Part shown: one piece after another, positions 1 through 8,611 of the stretch
Position numbering within the stretch: position 1 is the first letter of the stretch
Layout of the letters: each line of letters opens with the position of its first letter
Source of the DNA: Marisediminitalea oceani
GTDB lineage: Bacteria > Pseudomonadota > Gammaproteobacteria > Enterobacterales > Alteromonadaceae
Length of the DNA: 64,000 nucleotides
Reading direction: 5' to 3'
Assembly: GCF_003731635.1 (NCBI RefSeq)
Contig: NZ_RCUA01000034.1
Span: 1 to 64,000 of the forward strand
Made by a program: the position numbers and the translations under genes
The notes under the pieces: model-generated
Told to the model about the DNA's origin: nothing
What the model saw: the letters and a program-made list of their open reading frames with translations, nothing else
Databases searched by the model: none

Positions 1-858
1 ATGTTTAGGCGAGGCAGCTATATAGAAAAGGCTGACTTCCCTTCGCGAATCGGCTATGAAGCATCCGGGATAGTCATTGAAGTCGGGGAAGAGGTAAATC
101 ATTTACGCCTTGGGGACGAGGTTTGTATTGTCCCTCAGATGGGGCTTTCTCAGAACGGCTGCTACGCAGAAGAGGTTGTCGTACCAAATGAATATGTGGC
201 ACTCAAACCAGCAGGGCTAACCTTTGCCGAAGGCGCAGCAGCTTGGATGCAGTACCTGACAGCTTATGGCGCTTTGGTCGAAATTGCTAACGTGCAAAAA
301 GGCGATGCAGTACTGATAACCGCCGCATCGAGCAGTGTTGGATTGGCTGCGATTCAAATTGTGAATTCTCTGGGGGGTATCCCTATCGCTACAACTCTAA
401 CAGGAGCTAAAAAGGCTGCTGTGCTCAAGGCTGGCGCGGCCCATGTGATTGCAGCCCAAGAAGAACCGCTGCTGGATAGCTTGAGAGGTATCTTGGGAGA
501 AAACAATTTAAAAGTCGCATTTGATGCTGTCGGTGGGCCGCAGATAGCTGAAATTGCTGAAGCAATGAGCCCTGAAGGAACAATAATAGTACACGGAGCA
601 TTAAGTCCCGAAGTCACTCCTTTTCCCTTAAAAATAGCACTTCGTAAAAGTCTGACAGTTAGGGGATATGTGTTTACTGAAGTTATAAAAGACATCGAGC
701 GTTTTCGCAGAGCAAAGCAATTTATCCACTCGGGTTTATCCGAGGGAACACTCAAGCCTGTCATTGATCGAAGCTTTAAATTTGAAGAGATAGTAGCAGC
801 GCATCACTATCTGGAGTCCAATCAGCAGATTGGTAAAATAGTGGTCGTACTTGATTAA
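1..858 (+). CDS. Quinone oxidoreductase / zinc-less MDR dehydrogenase (5' end outside window)
   Basis: C-terminal 285 residues of a medium-chain dehydrogenase/reductase, the family of NADPH:quinone oxidoreductases that reduce quinones or enones with NADPH in the cytoplasm. Visible are the catalytic-domain segment GYEASGIVIEVG (about residue 18), a GDEV turn, and a Rossmann fold whose dinucleotide loop reads AASSSVG (about residue 109) instead of classical GxGxxG. No structural-zinc cysteine cluster is present, which favours the zinc-less quinone reductase branch. Family members have about 325 residues and begin with a GroES-like strand missing here, so the ATG at position 1 is probably internal and the true start lies before the window. 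The C-terminus (NQQIGKIVV) is the normal family ending. The substrate is not predictable. Confidence 0.8.
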   Translation: MFRRGSYIEKADFPSRIGYEASGIVIEVGEEVNHLRLGDEVCIVPQMGLSQNGCYAEEVVVPNEYVALKPAGLTFAEGAAAWMQYLTAYGALVEIANVQKGDAVLITAASSSVGLAAIQIVNSLGGIPIATTLTGAKKAAVLKAGAAHVIAAQEEPLLDSLRGILGENNLKVAFDAVGGPQIAEIAEAMSPEGTIIVHGALSPEVTPFPLKIALRKSLTVRGYVFTEVIKDIERFRRAKQFIHSGLSEGTLKPVIDRSFKFEEIVAAHHYLESNQQIGKIVVVLD

Positions 859-1109
859 CAGATGAAGGAAAACTTTATCTGTGTGTTGTGCTGGATATGG
901 CAGTCTGGCAACGTCCTGAGGCGACACAGGCAATACTGCTTTCGGATCGTGGAACGCAATTTACCAGCGGCGATTATCAACGGTACTTAAAAAACAACGA
1001 CTTATTGGGGAGCATGAGTGCTGTCGGTCATTGTGCCGATATATTTTTTTACATCGAGCGGTTTCATAATCCATTAATGCGACTTAGAGTAGCGAATCAA
1101 GACAGGTAG
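858..1109 (+). pseudogene. Decayed IS3-family transposase (orfB integrase core) fragment
   Basis: Translation in the frame of position 858 gives TDEGKLYLCVVLD, a typical IS3 integrase-core strand around the second catalytic Asp. It then jumps to WQRPEATQAILLSDRGTQF (around the usual SDRG-S/T-Q block), then GHCAD, and finally the usual C-terminal block IERFHNP-RMR-type (IERFHNPLMRLRVANQDR). In intact IS3 ORFB these blocks are separated by tens of residues, so at least two internal deletions have occurred and the upstream half is absent. There is no start codon in context and no intact DDE triad. The fragment begins directly after the stop of the preceding oxidoreductase gene. It is an inactive relic that marks past insertion activity. 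Confidence 0.75.
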
Positions 1110-1183
1110 TTTACAAACGTTTTAAACCGTCCGTAGAAACGGGGTAGAACCCCCGCCAGAACAATAAGACAAAGGGGTAGTGT

Positions 1184-1972
1184 ATGGTAATTAACGATCT
1201 TCTCTGGCGGCGACCGCGCCATCACATGGATGTCGATGAAGCCCATGACCACGTGCACTGGGTGGAACTTTTCTTCGATCTGGTCCATGTAGTGACAATT
1301 TTCATTCTGGGGAATTACCTGTCCCATCATCTGGGGTGGCAAGGATTCTGGGTGTTTACGGGAATGTTCCTGGCGATTTTCTATGCCTGGGCAGACAGCT
1401 CGGTCTATAACTCACTGTATATCTCCACGGACATGCCGCATCGCGTGGTGATGGCACTTAAGATTGTCACAATGATGACCATCGCAGCGGCGATTCCCGA
1501 CGTGGGCGGTGAAGGCTGGATGTATTTCGCGCTGGCCTGGACTTATTTCGACTGCGTCGGCAATGAAAAACCGAAGAGCCGCACCAGTGCCGTGCTGCTG
1601 AGATACTGGTTTGCTCACATCGTGATTTTGTGGAGTGCGGTGACGATTGGCGTTGCGCTGGCCGGAGAAGTCTACGTCGGCCTGTGGGAGCCTTATCCGC
1701 CCGGCTACGCCGCGCTTGGCTCGGTCGGCCTTGCGGTGTTTTTAGCTTCGCTATGGGCGCTGCGTCGAACCGTGGCTGATGCCACCGACAAATACCATAG
1801 CGCCGGCCTGAGGCTGTTCGGCATTGTCATGGCGCTGGTTGTGCTAGCCGTTCATCCCCTCATACCGTCGATTGTCAGCAACGGCCTTTGGGCCCTGGCG
1901 CTGTTCTCGCAGATTGGTGTACCGATTTTTCTAGCGGTAAGAGATGCGCGCCGGTTTGATAAAATACTGTGA
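1184..1972 (+). CDS. Low-temperature-requirement A (LtrA)-like membrane protein
   Basis: 262-residue polytopic inner-membrane protein. The N-terminal block VELFFDLVHVVTIFILGNYL followed by an Asp/His-rich start and then AWADSSVYNSLY matches the conserved beginning of LtrA family proteins (named for a Listeria low-temperature mutant; biochemical role unknown). About seven hydrophobic segments are visible. Most LtrA proteins have 370-400 residues, so this copy is short. The stretch YFDCVGNEKPKSRTSA (about residues 122-140) is more polar than expected and could mark an internal deletion, but the frame is open throughout. The ATG at 1184 has an upstream AAGGGG. It sits between an IS relic and an AbiE module, consistent with an accessory gene. 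No operon partner is visible. Confidence 0.6.
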   Translation: MVINDLLWRRPRHHMDVDEAHDHVHWVELFFDLVHVVTIFILGNYLSHHLGWQGFWVFTGMFLAIFYAWADSSVYNSLYISTDMPHRVVMALKIVTMMTIAAAIPDVGGEGWMYFALAWTYFDCVGNEKPKSRTSAVLLRYWFAHIVILWSAVTIGVALAGEVYVGLWEPYPPGYAALGSVGLAVFLASLWALRRTVADATDKYHSAGLRLFGIVMALVVLAVHPLIPSIVSNGLWALALFSQIGVPIFLAVRDARRFDKIL

Positions 1973-2105
1973 TGGAACATGGCTACGCCCATGCAATTTG
2001 ACAAATAGCCGTCAGGGATTTGATGCGCTCTTCTTATGCTCATTAAGCCGTAGAACCACATTCTGTTCGGAAGTATTCATCAAGCCGGCCTTTTTGTTTT
2101 CGTGA

Positions 2106-2303
2106 TCAGTGATTGTCCGTCGGCGCTGTCCACGCCGGCGCTTCGTCCACAGTTAGCCGTGCGTCCTCCCGCATGGCGTGCCCCAGTGACTCTTCCAGCT
2201 TCATGAACAACTGCGCGTAGCGCGGGCTGAATTGGATGCCTTCCTCGATGTTGCGCCAGGCGTTGAACAGTTGGTCTTCGTTGGCAACGAAGGACTGGGT
2301 CAT
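2106..2303 (-). CDS. Small hypothetical protein
   Basis: A 65-residue frame (75 if an upstream ATG at 2333 is used) with a protein-like composition, including NAWRNIEEGIQFSPRYAQLF and an acidic C-terminus. I do not recognise the family. No convincing Shine-Dalgarno precedes either ATG and the reverse frames are also open, so this may be a relic. It is more GC-rich than the AbiE genes that follow and lies in the gene-poor stretch 1973-2635. Confidence 0.3.
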   Translation of the reverse strand: MTQSFVANEDQLFNAWRNIEEGIQFSPRYAQLFMKLEESLGHAMREDARLTVDEAPAWTAPTDNH

Positions 2304-2360
2304 CCGGCAAGCGCGTTCTGGCTGGACGCCCATGGCGGTGAGGGCTTAAATTCTGGCGCG

Positions 2361-2446
2361 CTTTTGGGGCTCAGCGGCCTTACGGCCTAAATCGCTCATG
2401 CTTCGCTTGTCTTGTATCCGCTGTCGTCAAGCTGAAGCCCCAAAAG
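2361..2446. repeat. Long imperfect hairpin with 15-16 bp arms
   Basis: Arms CTTTTGGGGCTCAGC (2361-2375) and GCTGAAGCCCCAAAAG (2431-2446) are complementary apart from one unpaired base. The roughly 55-nt loop contains a GGCC-TTAC-GGCC mini-hairpin. Both outer ends are flanked by TTAAA-type AT stretches. It resembles a cassette end or a terminal structure of a small element more than a terminator, because no T-tract follows. It is not assignable to a known family by eye. Confidence 0.5.
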
Positions 2447-2501
2447 TTTAAATAATACCGATAGCGCCTTCTTTTAAATCCTGCGGTTTAAGAATGTGGT
2501 T

Positions 2502-2526
2502 TTTTACGGCGGTTAGCGCCGTAAAA
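2502..2526. promoter_or_regulatory. AbiEi-type operator, inverted repeat 1
   Basis: Perfect 10-bp inverted repeat: arms TTTTACGGCG (2502-2511) and CGCCGTAAAA (2517-2526) around GTTAG. It lies 110-134 bp before the antitoxin start and shares its arm sequence with a second copy at 2576-2600. AbiEi antitoxins are known to autorepress by binding paired inverted repeats in their promoter; the assignment to this antitoxin is an inference. Confidence 0.6.
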
Positions 2527-2575
2527 CTTAAAGGTGGTAAACTGGTTCTTTATATGTTAGTTTATATAAATTAGA

Positions 2576-2600
2576 TTTCACGGCGCTATTCGCCGCAAAA
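2576..2600. promoter_or_regulatory. AbiEi-type operator, inverted repeat 2
   Basis: Arms TTTCACGGCG (2576-2585) and CGCCGCAAAA (2591-2600) around CTATT. Same architecture as inverted repeat 1, with one substitution in each arm. The two centres are 74 bp apart, close to seven helical turns, which would place both on one DNA face. An AT-rich TATATAAA (2563-2570) just before this copy could be the -10 region, so binding here would cover the promoter. Confidence 0.6.
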
Positions 2601-2635
2601 TTGGCAAATGATAAACTATAGAAAGGTTTTTGCGC

Positions 2636-3475
2636 TTGGATAAGGGCACTACTTTACAGGAAGACGTAGCGAAAGGTGCTTATAAACAGTCACTTAAGAC
2701 GCTTTTGCCCTATGGCATGCTGGCTACCAAAAAGTGGTTGGCAGAGCAGGGCTTAAGTGCTCATGCACTGGACAATGCGGTCAAAACTGACACGTTATTG
2801 CTATTAGCTACAGGTGTTTATAGCCAGTACTCCCGCTCGGTGAGTTGGGAGGGCGTAATATCTTCTATGCAGCGTATGGAAAGGCGGGAAGGCGAACAAC
2901 TGCCGCCTGTGGTGGTCGGTGGGCTGTCTGCTCTCTCCTTATCGGGTTTGTCACAGTATTTATCATTGGGTAATACGCCACATATCCACTTATATGCTGC
3001 GGGAAAGTTGCCGACGTGGCTTGCGCGTCTATCGCTGCCCGTTGAGTTTAAAGGGCATAGTACAAGTAAACTGTGGCCTGAAAGCTTATCTAAGGATAAA
3101 GCTTTCGTTAAAGAGTATGAGTGGGAAGCGGAATTGCCTCCTGTGTATTTTTCATGCCCAGAGAAAGCCATACTGGAAGTACTGACGGACTTACCGGAAA
3201 ACGTGTCATTTGAGCACGCTGATGAACTTATGCAAGGTCTGGTGAATTTGTCACCCAGAAAGCTTGATACACTTTTAATCGCATGCAAAAGCGTAAAGGC
3301 TAAACGCTTGTTCTTCTGGCTTGCGAAGCGCCAAGCTTACCCTTGGTTTAGCAAGTTGCAGGTAAAGGATTACGATTTAGGCTCAGGAAAGCGTGTTGTT
3401 GCTAAAGGCGGGAAGTTGGATGCGGAGTATCTAATAACCGTGCCGTCGCATATGGCGTCGGTGAGTGAAGGGTAA
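2636..3475 (+). CDS. abiEi: AbiEi family antitoxin of a type IV toxin-antitoxin system
   Basis: 279-residue AbiEi-type antitoxin. These proteins have an N-terminal winged-helix DNA-binding part (here about 1-75, with KKWLAEQGLSAHALDNAVKTDTLL cut into helices followed by GVYSQY) and a C-terminal antitoxin domain (about 90-275, with VVVGGLSALSLSG and the HLYAAGKLPTWL segment). They repress their own operon and counteract AbiEii indirectly, without a stable complex. The start is TTG: the one at 2636 has GAAAGG at a good distance (9 nt), while an in-frame TTG at 2630 lies too close to it. The toxin gene follows after a few bases, the usual operon order. Twin inverted repeats upstream fit autoregulation. 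The neighbours on both sides are unrelated, as in a mobile defence module. Confidence 0.88.
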   Translation: MDKGTTLQEDVAKGAYKQSLKTLLPYGMLATKKWLAEQGLSAHALDNAVKTDTLLLLATGVYSQYSRSVSWEGVISSMQRMERREGEQLPPVVVGGLSALSLSGLSQYLSLGNTPHIHLYAAGKLPTWLARLSLPVEFKGHSTSKLWPESLSKDKAFVKEYEWEAELPPVYFSCPEKAILEVLTDLPENVSFEHADELMQGLVNLSPRKLDTLLIACKSVKAKRLFFWLAKRQAYPWFSKLQVKDYDLGSGKRVVAKGGKLDAEYLITVPSHMASVSEG

Positions 3476-3525
3476 GTTCAGGGATGGATAGAAATAGCAT
3501 TTACTACAAGCAAGTGCAGCTTTAG

Positions 3526-4398
3526 ATGAAGGTTTTGCCTTTTGTCGCTAAACAGGAATGTTTTGCGCTTAAAGGTGGTACAGCAATTAATCTCTTTGTC
3601 AGAGAATTTCCGCGCTTGTCTGTTGATATTGATTTGGTCTATCTGCCCATGAAAGGCCGTGATGAAGCCTTGCAGGAAATTTGTGATGCACTCGATGCTA
3701 TCAGTGCTGAATTAAAAGCAGCGTTTAAAGACATAGAGCTGACCGAAGCCTATAAGTCGAAGCGTGATGCACTGAGGCTGATCGTTGCCCGCAACGGTGT
3801 GAAGATCAAGGTGGAATTATCACCTGTATTACGCGGCACGGTTTATGAGCCGAAGCTCATGGAAGTGTGCGCCGCTGTAGAAGATGAATTCGGTTATGTA
3901 GAAGTTCCTGTCGTCGCATTGGCGGATCTATATGCTGGTAAAATATGTGCAGCATTGGATAGACAGCATCCAAGAGACTTATTTGATGTTAAGTGGCTTT
4001 TGGAAAATGAAGGGCTGACTGACGAGATTCGCAAAGCTTTGCTGGTGTATCTCTCAAGCCACAATAGGCCTATGGCCGAATTGCTAAAGCCCCAGTTTAA
4101 GGATATTTCGGCCATTTATGCGGGTGAATTTGCCAACATGGCCGAGACCGATGTTCCCTTGGAAGAGCTGGAAGCAGTTAGGGATCGATTGGTAGCGCTT
4201 ATTCATCAAGGGCTAACCGAAAATGAAAAAGCGTTTTTACTGTCGTTTAAAAACCGTGAGCCAGACTGGCCGCTGCTCGAATTGAGCGGAGTTAGTGAGC
4301 TTCCGGCCATTAAGTGGAAACAAATTAATCTGGCTAAAATGCCAGATGAAAAACATAAGCCGGCGCTAGAAAAGCTGAAAGAAGTACTGGGCGTATGA
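3526..4398 (+). CDS. abiEii: AbiEii nucleotidyltransferase toxin (N-terminus interrupted by amber codon)
   Basis: AbiEii toxins are DNA-polymerase-beta-like nucleotidyltransferases that arrest growth and abort phage infection. All four motifs are visible in the 290 residues from ATG 3526: GGT (17-19) with D34-x-D36, K79 region, IKVELSP (94-100), and AGKICAALDRQHPRDLFD (137-154). An in-frame ATG at 3484, 8 bp after the antitoxin stop, gives MDRNSIYYKQVQL, which reads like the genuine family N-terminus. It then meets TAG at 3523-3525, directly before ATG 3526. So either translation restarts at 3526, losing 14 residues, or the full-length toxin is knocked out by one point mutation. The catalytic core is intact. 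Ends before the prfC leader. Confidence 0.85.
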   Translation: MKVLPFVAKQECFALKGGTAINLFVREFPRLSVDIDLVYLPMKGRDEALQEICDALDAISAELKAAFKDIELTEAYKSKRDALRLIVARNGVKIKVELSPVLRGTVYEPKLMEVCAAVEDEFGYVEVPVVALADLYAGKICAALDRQHPRDLFDVKWLLENEGLTDEIRKALLVYLSSHNRPMAELLKPQFKDISAIYAGEFANMAETDVPLEELEAVRDRLVALIHQGLTENEKAFLLSFKNREPDWPLLELSGVSELPAIKWKQINLAKMPDEKHKPALEKLKEVLGV

Positions 4399-4522
4399 TT
4401 TATAGCGCTTAGACATTTTGCTAGAATGGCGCTCAAATTTATCAATGCTTTGATGGGAGGTTTTGCTGGCTGTAGGCCTTGGCAGACAACTTGAAAATCA
4501 GGGCTTAGAGTTAACTTTATTT

Positions 4523-4546
4523 TTTTGTACAAACTTTTGTACAAAA
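4523..4546. repeat. Tandem 12-bp palindromic repeat in prfC leader
   Basis: TTTTGTACAAAC (4523-4534) is followed directly by TTTTGTACAAAA (4535-4546). Each unit contains the palindrome TTTGTACAAA, and the second is a perfect 12-bp palindrome. The pair ends 15 bp before the prfC ATG. It could be a protein-binding site or a leader structure; no known consensus is matched with confidence. Confidence 0.5.
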
Positions 4547-4561
4547 TGGGAATTTGGATAC

Positions 4562-6151
4562 ATGGCAAACGCCGATTTTCTTAATGAAATCAATAAGCGA
4601 AGAACATTCGCTATCATCTCGCACCCGGACGCCGGTAAAACAACCATCACCGAAAAAGTGCTGTTATACGGACAAGCATTGCAGACCGCCGGTACCGTTA
4701 AAGGTAAAAAGTCCGGCCAGCATGCTAAATCCGACTGGATGGAAATGGAAAAAGAGCGGGGGATCTCCGTTACCACTTCCGTTATGCAATTTCCCTATGG
4801 TGATAATCTGGTTAACCTGCTCGACACGCCGGGACACGAAGATTTCTCTGAAGATACCTATCGCACACTCACTGCTGTTGACTCCTGTCTGATGGTAATT
4901 GATGCGGCAAAAGGGGTTGAGGATCGCACCCGCAAACTGATGGAAGTGACCCGTCTTCGGGATACGCCGATCATCACGTTCATGAACAAGCTGGACCGTG
5001 ATATTCGCGACCCCATGGAGTTGCTGGATGAAGTGGAAACAGAACTTAACATTGCCTGCGCACCGGTGACCTGGCCGATTGGCTGTGGGAAGCAGTTTAA
5101 AGGGGTTTACCACATTCATCGAGACGAAACGATTTTGTATAAAACCGGTCAGGGCCATACCATTCAGGATGTTCAGATCATCAAAGGGCTGGATAACCCG
5201 GAGCTGGATGCCGCAGTAGGCGATGGCCTGGCTGCTGAGTTCCGGGATGAACTTGAGCTGGTCATGGGGGCTTCTAACGAGTTTGATCAGGAGCTGTTCC
5301 TGGCGGGTGAAATTACGCCGGTCTTTTTCGGTACCGCACTGGGTAACTTTGGTGTGGATCATATGCTTGATGGCCTCGTGGCCTGGGCACCGCAGCCACA
5401 AGGTCGCGAAACCGATAAAGGCAGTGTGGATGCACTGGAGCCGAAGTTCAGCGGCTTTGTGTTTAAGATCCAGGCTAATATGGACCCTAAACACCGCGAC
5501 CGTATTGCGTTTTGCCGTATCGTGTCAGGCAAATACGAAAAAGGCATGAAAATGCGTCATACGCGGATTGGTAAAGATGTGCGTATTTCCGACGCGCTCA
5601 CCTTTTTAGCGGGCGACCGGGCATTGCTCGAGGAAGCTTACGCCGGTGACATTATCGGCCTGCACAATCACGGCTCTATCCGTATTGGTGACACCTTCTC
5701 CTCGGGTGAAAATTACCGCTTTACCGGTATTCCCAACTTTGCGCCGGAGCTGTTTAAGCGCATTCGCCTGCGCGACCCGCTGAAAATGAAGCAGCTTCAA
5801 AAAGGCCTTATTCAGTTGTCTGAAGAAGGCGCGGTACAGGTATTCCGCCCACTGGCGAATAACGACCTGATCGTTGGTGCGGTAGGTGTACTGCAGTTCG
5901 ACGTGGTAGTGGCACGCCTTAAAGCCGAATACAACGTTGATGCACTGTATGAGCATGTCAGTGTGGCCACTGCCCGCTGGGTGTATTCTGACAGTGAGAA
6001 GAAGCTCGATGAATTCCGCCGTAAAGCCGAGCAAAACCTGGCGCTAGACGGTGGTGATAACTTAGCTTACGTTGCGCCAACCATGGTGAACCTGTCGCTG
6101 GCACAGGAACGCTACCCCGATATTGAATTTAGAACGACTCGCGAGCACTAG
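4562..6151 (+). CDS. prfC: Peptide chain release factor 3
   Basis: 529 residues, the length of E. coli RF3, a translational GTPase that removes RF1/RF2 from the ribosome after peptide release. The G1 loop [12 protein letters not shown] lies near residue 15, G3 [11 protein letters not shown] near 85 and G4 FMNKLDRD near 140, followed by EF-Tu-like domain II and the RF3 C-terminal domain. ATG 4562 gives [17 protein letters not shown], the normal family start; an upstream in-frame TTG (4463) would add an unlikely leader. The gene sits just after the AbiE module, so the accessory segment ends at about 4400. argS follows after 8 bp. Confidence 0.97.
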   Translation: MANADFLNEINKRRTFAIISHPDAGKTTITEKVLLYGQALQTAGTVKGKKSGQHAKSDWMEMEKERGISVTTSVMQFPYGDNLVNLLDTPGHEDFSEDTYRTLTAVDSCLMVIDAAKGVEDRTRKLMEVTRLRDTPIITFMNKLDRDIRDPMELLDEVETELNIACAPVTWPIGCGKQFKGVYHIHRDETILYKTGQGHTIQDVQIIKGLDNPELDAAVGDGLAAEFRDELELVMGASNEFDQELFLAGEITPVFFGTALGNFGVDHMLDGLVAWAPQPQGRETDKGSVDALEPKFSGFVFKIQANMDPKHRDRIAFCRIVSGKYEKGMKMRHTRIGKDVRISDALTFLAGDRALLEEAYAGDIIGLHNHGSIRIGDTFSSGENYRFTGIPNFAPELFKRIRLRDPLKMKQLQKGLIQLSEEGAVQVFRPLANNDLIVGAVGVLQFDVVVARLKAEYNVDALYEHVSVATARWVYSDSEKKLDEFRRKAEQNLALDGGDNLAYVAPTMVNLSLAQERYPDIEFRTTREH

Positions 6152-6159
6152 AGACCACA

Positions 6160-7893
6160 ATGAATATTCACGCACTTCTTATTTCTCGTTTTTCTCAGGC
6201 CTTAAGTGACATGGGCATTACCGACGCACCGATCCCGGTAGCACGCAGTGGCCGACCTGAGTTTGGTGAATATCAGTTTAATGGTGCCATGGCGCTGGCC
6301 AAGCAGCTTAAACAAAAGCCCCGTGATATTGCCGGCATTATTTTAGAGCACGTAAAACTTGATGACGTGGCCAGCAAGCTTGAGATTGCCGGCCCTGGCT
6401 TTATTAATATTCATCTGGCCGACAACTGGCTGGCACAGCAGTGCCAGCAGGCGCTGGAAGATGCGCGCTCTGGCATTCCTTCTCAGGATGCACAAACGGT
6501 GGTGGTGGACTATTCTTCACCGAACCTGGCCAAAGAGATGCACGTTGGTCACCTGCGTACCACCATCATTGGCGACGCGGTGGTTAAACTGCTGGAGTTT
6601 CTTGGCCACAAGGTTATTCGCCAAAACCATATGGGCGACTGGGGCACGCAGTTTGGCATGCTGCTGGCGCACCTGAGCGATAAACTCAGCGCCAATGCCG
6701 TAGCCGAAACCGCACTTTCTGATCTGGAAAACTTTTACCGGGAAGCCAAAATCCGTTTCGATGAGGAAGAAGGCTTTGCCGATCGGGCCCGTGAATATGT
6801 CGTGAAACTGCAAAGCGGCGACCAGCAGTGTGCCGAGCTCTGGCATCTGTTCATCGATGTGTCTATTTCGCACAGTGAAGAAGTATATGAAAAACTCAAT
6901 GTTAGTCTGACCCGCAAGGACATTATGGGCGAATCCGCCTATAACGAAGATCTGCCACACGTGGTAGCTGAGCTGAAAGAGAAGGGCATTGCTGTGGAAG
7001 ATCAGGGCGCCCAGGTGGTATTCCTTGAAGAGCTGGCCGACAAAGAAGGCAACCCGGCAGTGTATATCGTGCAAAAATCCGGTGGTGGTTACCTGTATGC
7101 GACCACAGATTTGGCGGCAATGCGCTATCGCAGCGGAAAATTGGGCGCAGACCGCACCCTGATCCTGACCGATGCCCGCCAGGCGCTGCACTTTAAACAA
7201 ACTGAAATTGTCGGTCGCAAAGCCGGCTTTATGCAGCCAGAACAAACTTACGAACACTGCCCGTTTGGTATGATGCTCGGTAGTGACGGCAAGCCGTTTA
7301 AAACCCGCAGTGGTGGTACCGTTAAACTGGTAGAGCTGCTGGATGAAGCGGTTGAGCGTGCGCGTAAATTGCTGGCCGAGAGAGATACCGGTTTAAGCGC
7401 TGACGAACTTAACGATGTTGCCCGCAAAGTGGGCATCGGTGCCGTTAAGTACGCCGATTTAAGTAAAAACCGTACCACCGATTATGTATTCAACTGGGAT
7501 ACCATGCTGAGCTTTGAAGGCAATACCGCGCCTTATCTGCAATATGCATACACCCGGGTGCAGAGCCTGTTCCGCAAGGCTGAGGTGAGCCCTACCGCAC
7601 TGAATGCCACTATTAGCATTGAACATGCGCAGGAGCATGCCCTGGCGGTGCAGTTGTTACAACTGGAAGAACAACTGAATGTGGTTGCCCGAGATGCCAC
7701 GCCGCATGTGCTGTGTAGCTACTTATATGATCTGGCCAGCCACTTTATGAGCTTTTATGAAGCTTGCCCGGTATTAAAGAGTGATGTGCCTGAAGCCACC
7801 CGTAACAGTCGTTTAGCCTTATCGGCACTGGTTGCCAAAGAGCTGAAACTGGGCCTTGAGCTGCTGGGCATCGAAACACTGGAAAAAATGTAA
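6160..7893 (+). CDS. argS: Arginyl-tRNA synthetase
   Basis: 577 residues, equal to E. coli ArgS; class I synthetase that charges tRNA-Arg. An N-terminal tRNA-D-loop-binding domain comes first (about 1-110), then the HIGH-type signature [12 protein letters not shown] (about 128-139). The KMSKS-loop equivalent is [11 protein letters not shown], as in other ArgS lacking a canonical KMSKS. A C-terminal DALR anticodon-binding domain (about 455-577) follows, with [15 protein letters not shown] before it. The ATG is 8 bp after prfC stop, suggesting co-transcription. Confidence 0.97.
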   Translation: MNIHALLISRFSQALSDMGITDAPIPVARSGRPEFGEYQFNGAMALAKQLKQKPRDIAGIILEHVKLDDVASKLEIAGPGFINIHLADNWLAQQCQQALEDARSGIPSQDAQTVVVDYSSPNLAKEMHVGHLRTTIIGDAVVKLLEFLGHKVIRQNHMGDWGTQFGMLLAHLSDKLSANAVAETALSDLENFYREAKIRFDEEEGFADRAREYVVKLQSGDQQCAELWHLFIDVSISHSEEVYEKLNVSLTRKDIMGESAYNEDLPHVVAELKEKGIAVEDQGAQVVFLEELADKEGNPAVYIVQKSGGGYLYATTDLAAMRYRSGKLGADRTLILTDARQALHFKQTEIVGRKAGFMQPEQTYEHCPFGMMLGSDGKPFKTRSGGTVKLVELLDEAVERARKLLAERDTGLSADELNDVARKVGIGAVKYADLSKNRTTDYVFNWDTMLSFEGNTAPYLQYAYTRVQSLFRKAEVSPTALNATISIEHAQEHALAVQLLQLEEQLNVVARDATPHVLCSYLYDLASHFMSFYEACPVLKSDVPEATRNSRLALSALVAKELKLGLELLGIETLEKM

Positions 7894-7937
7894 GGCTGAT
7901 AAACGCCCACACTCACTTTGTTAATAAGGAAGACTTC

Positions 7938-8510
7938 ATGGTTAAAGTACTGGCATTCTCAGGTAGCACCCGTAGCGGCTCATTAAATCAGGCGTTGGTG
8001 GAAAATGCCGCCGATGCCGCGCGCGAAGCGGGCGCAGAGGTTACGGTAATCAACCTGGCTGACTATGCGATGCCAATCTTTAATCAGGATGAGGAAGACG
8101 AGTACGGTATTCCTGAACGGGCCCAGGCATTTAAACAGCTGCTTATCGATCACGATGCCTTTTTAATTGCCAGCCCGGAGTACAACAGCAGTTATCCGGC
8201 GGTGCTGAAAAATGCCATCGACTGGGCGTCGCGCAAAGCCGGTGATGAAGCCGTGCTGGCCGCCTACAAAAACAAAGTAGTTGGTTTGATGGCCGCTTCG
8301 CCAGGCGCGCTGGGTGGCATGCGTGTGCTGGTGGTACTTCGCATGCTAATGCAAAACCTGATGTGTGTGGTGACGCCTGCGCAGGTGTCGGTAGCCAAAG
8401 CGGCCGACAAGCTTACCGACGCCGGCAAGCTTACCGACGATACCGTTAAGAAGCAGTTAGCTAACTTAGCCTCGCAAGTGGTCTCCATGGCTGAAAAGCT
8501 TAAGGATTAA
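7938..8510 (+). CDS. NADPH-dependent FMN reductase family protein
   Basis: 190-residue flavodoxin-fold oxidoreductase. The phosphate-binding loop GSTRSGSLN (residues 9-17) and the flavin/nicotinamide segment SPEYNSSYPAVLKNAIDW (about 75-93) are characteristic of the NAD(P)H-dependent FMN/azo/chromate/quinone reductase family. It is a soluble homo-oligomer that probably reduces quinones or flavin; the physiological acceptor cannot be inferred. A GGAAG lies before ATG 7938. It is 44 bp after argS and on the same strand, so it may be read through. Confidence 0.87.
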   Translation: MVKVLAFSGSTRSGSLNQALVENAADAAREAGAEVTVINLADYAMPIFNQDEEDEYGIPERAQAFKQLLIDHDAFLIASPEYNSSYPAVLKNAIDWASRKAGDEAVLAAYKNKVVGLMAASPGALGGMRVLVVLRMLMQNLMCVVTPAQVSVAKAADKLTDAGKLTDDTVKKQLANLASQVVSMAEKLKD

Positions 8511-8611
8511 CAGCACTCTGTCTGCGCACTTAGCATACAAAACGACTGTTAAAAGCAGGCCAAATCCGGTACTATCCGTGCCCTTAAAAATGAATCAGTT
8601 AAAAGGTCATT

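Noticed and set aside
354..764. Long antisense frames such as 136 codons opposite the oxidoreductase and 276 codons opposite prfC
   Set aside because: They mirror well-supported genes, lack ribosome sites and have no recognisable motifs.
2080..2310. 76-codon minus-strand frame overlapping the small hypothetical gene
   Set aside because: Arg/His/Gly-rich composition typical of an out-of-frame translation of GC-rich DNA.
1184..4398. Prophage or large integrative element
   Set aside because: No integrase, phage structural or conjugation genes are seen; only an IS relic and a toxin-antitoxin pair.
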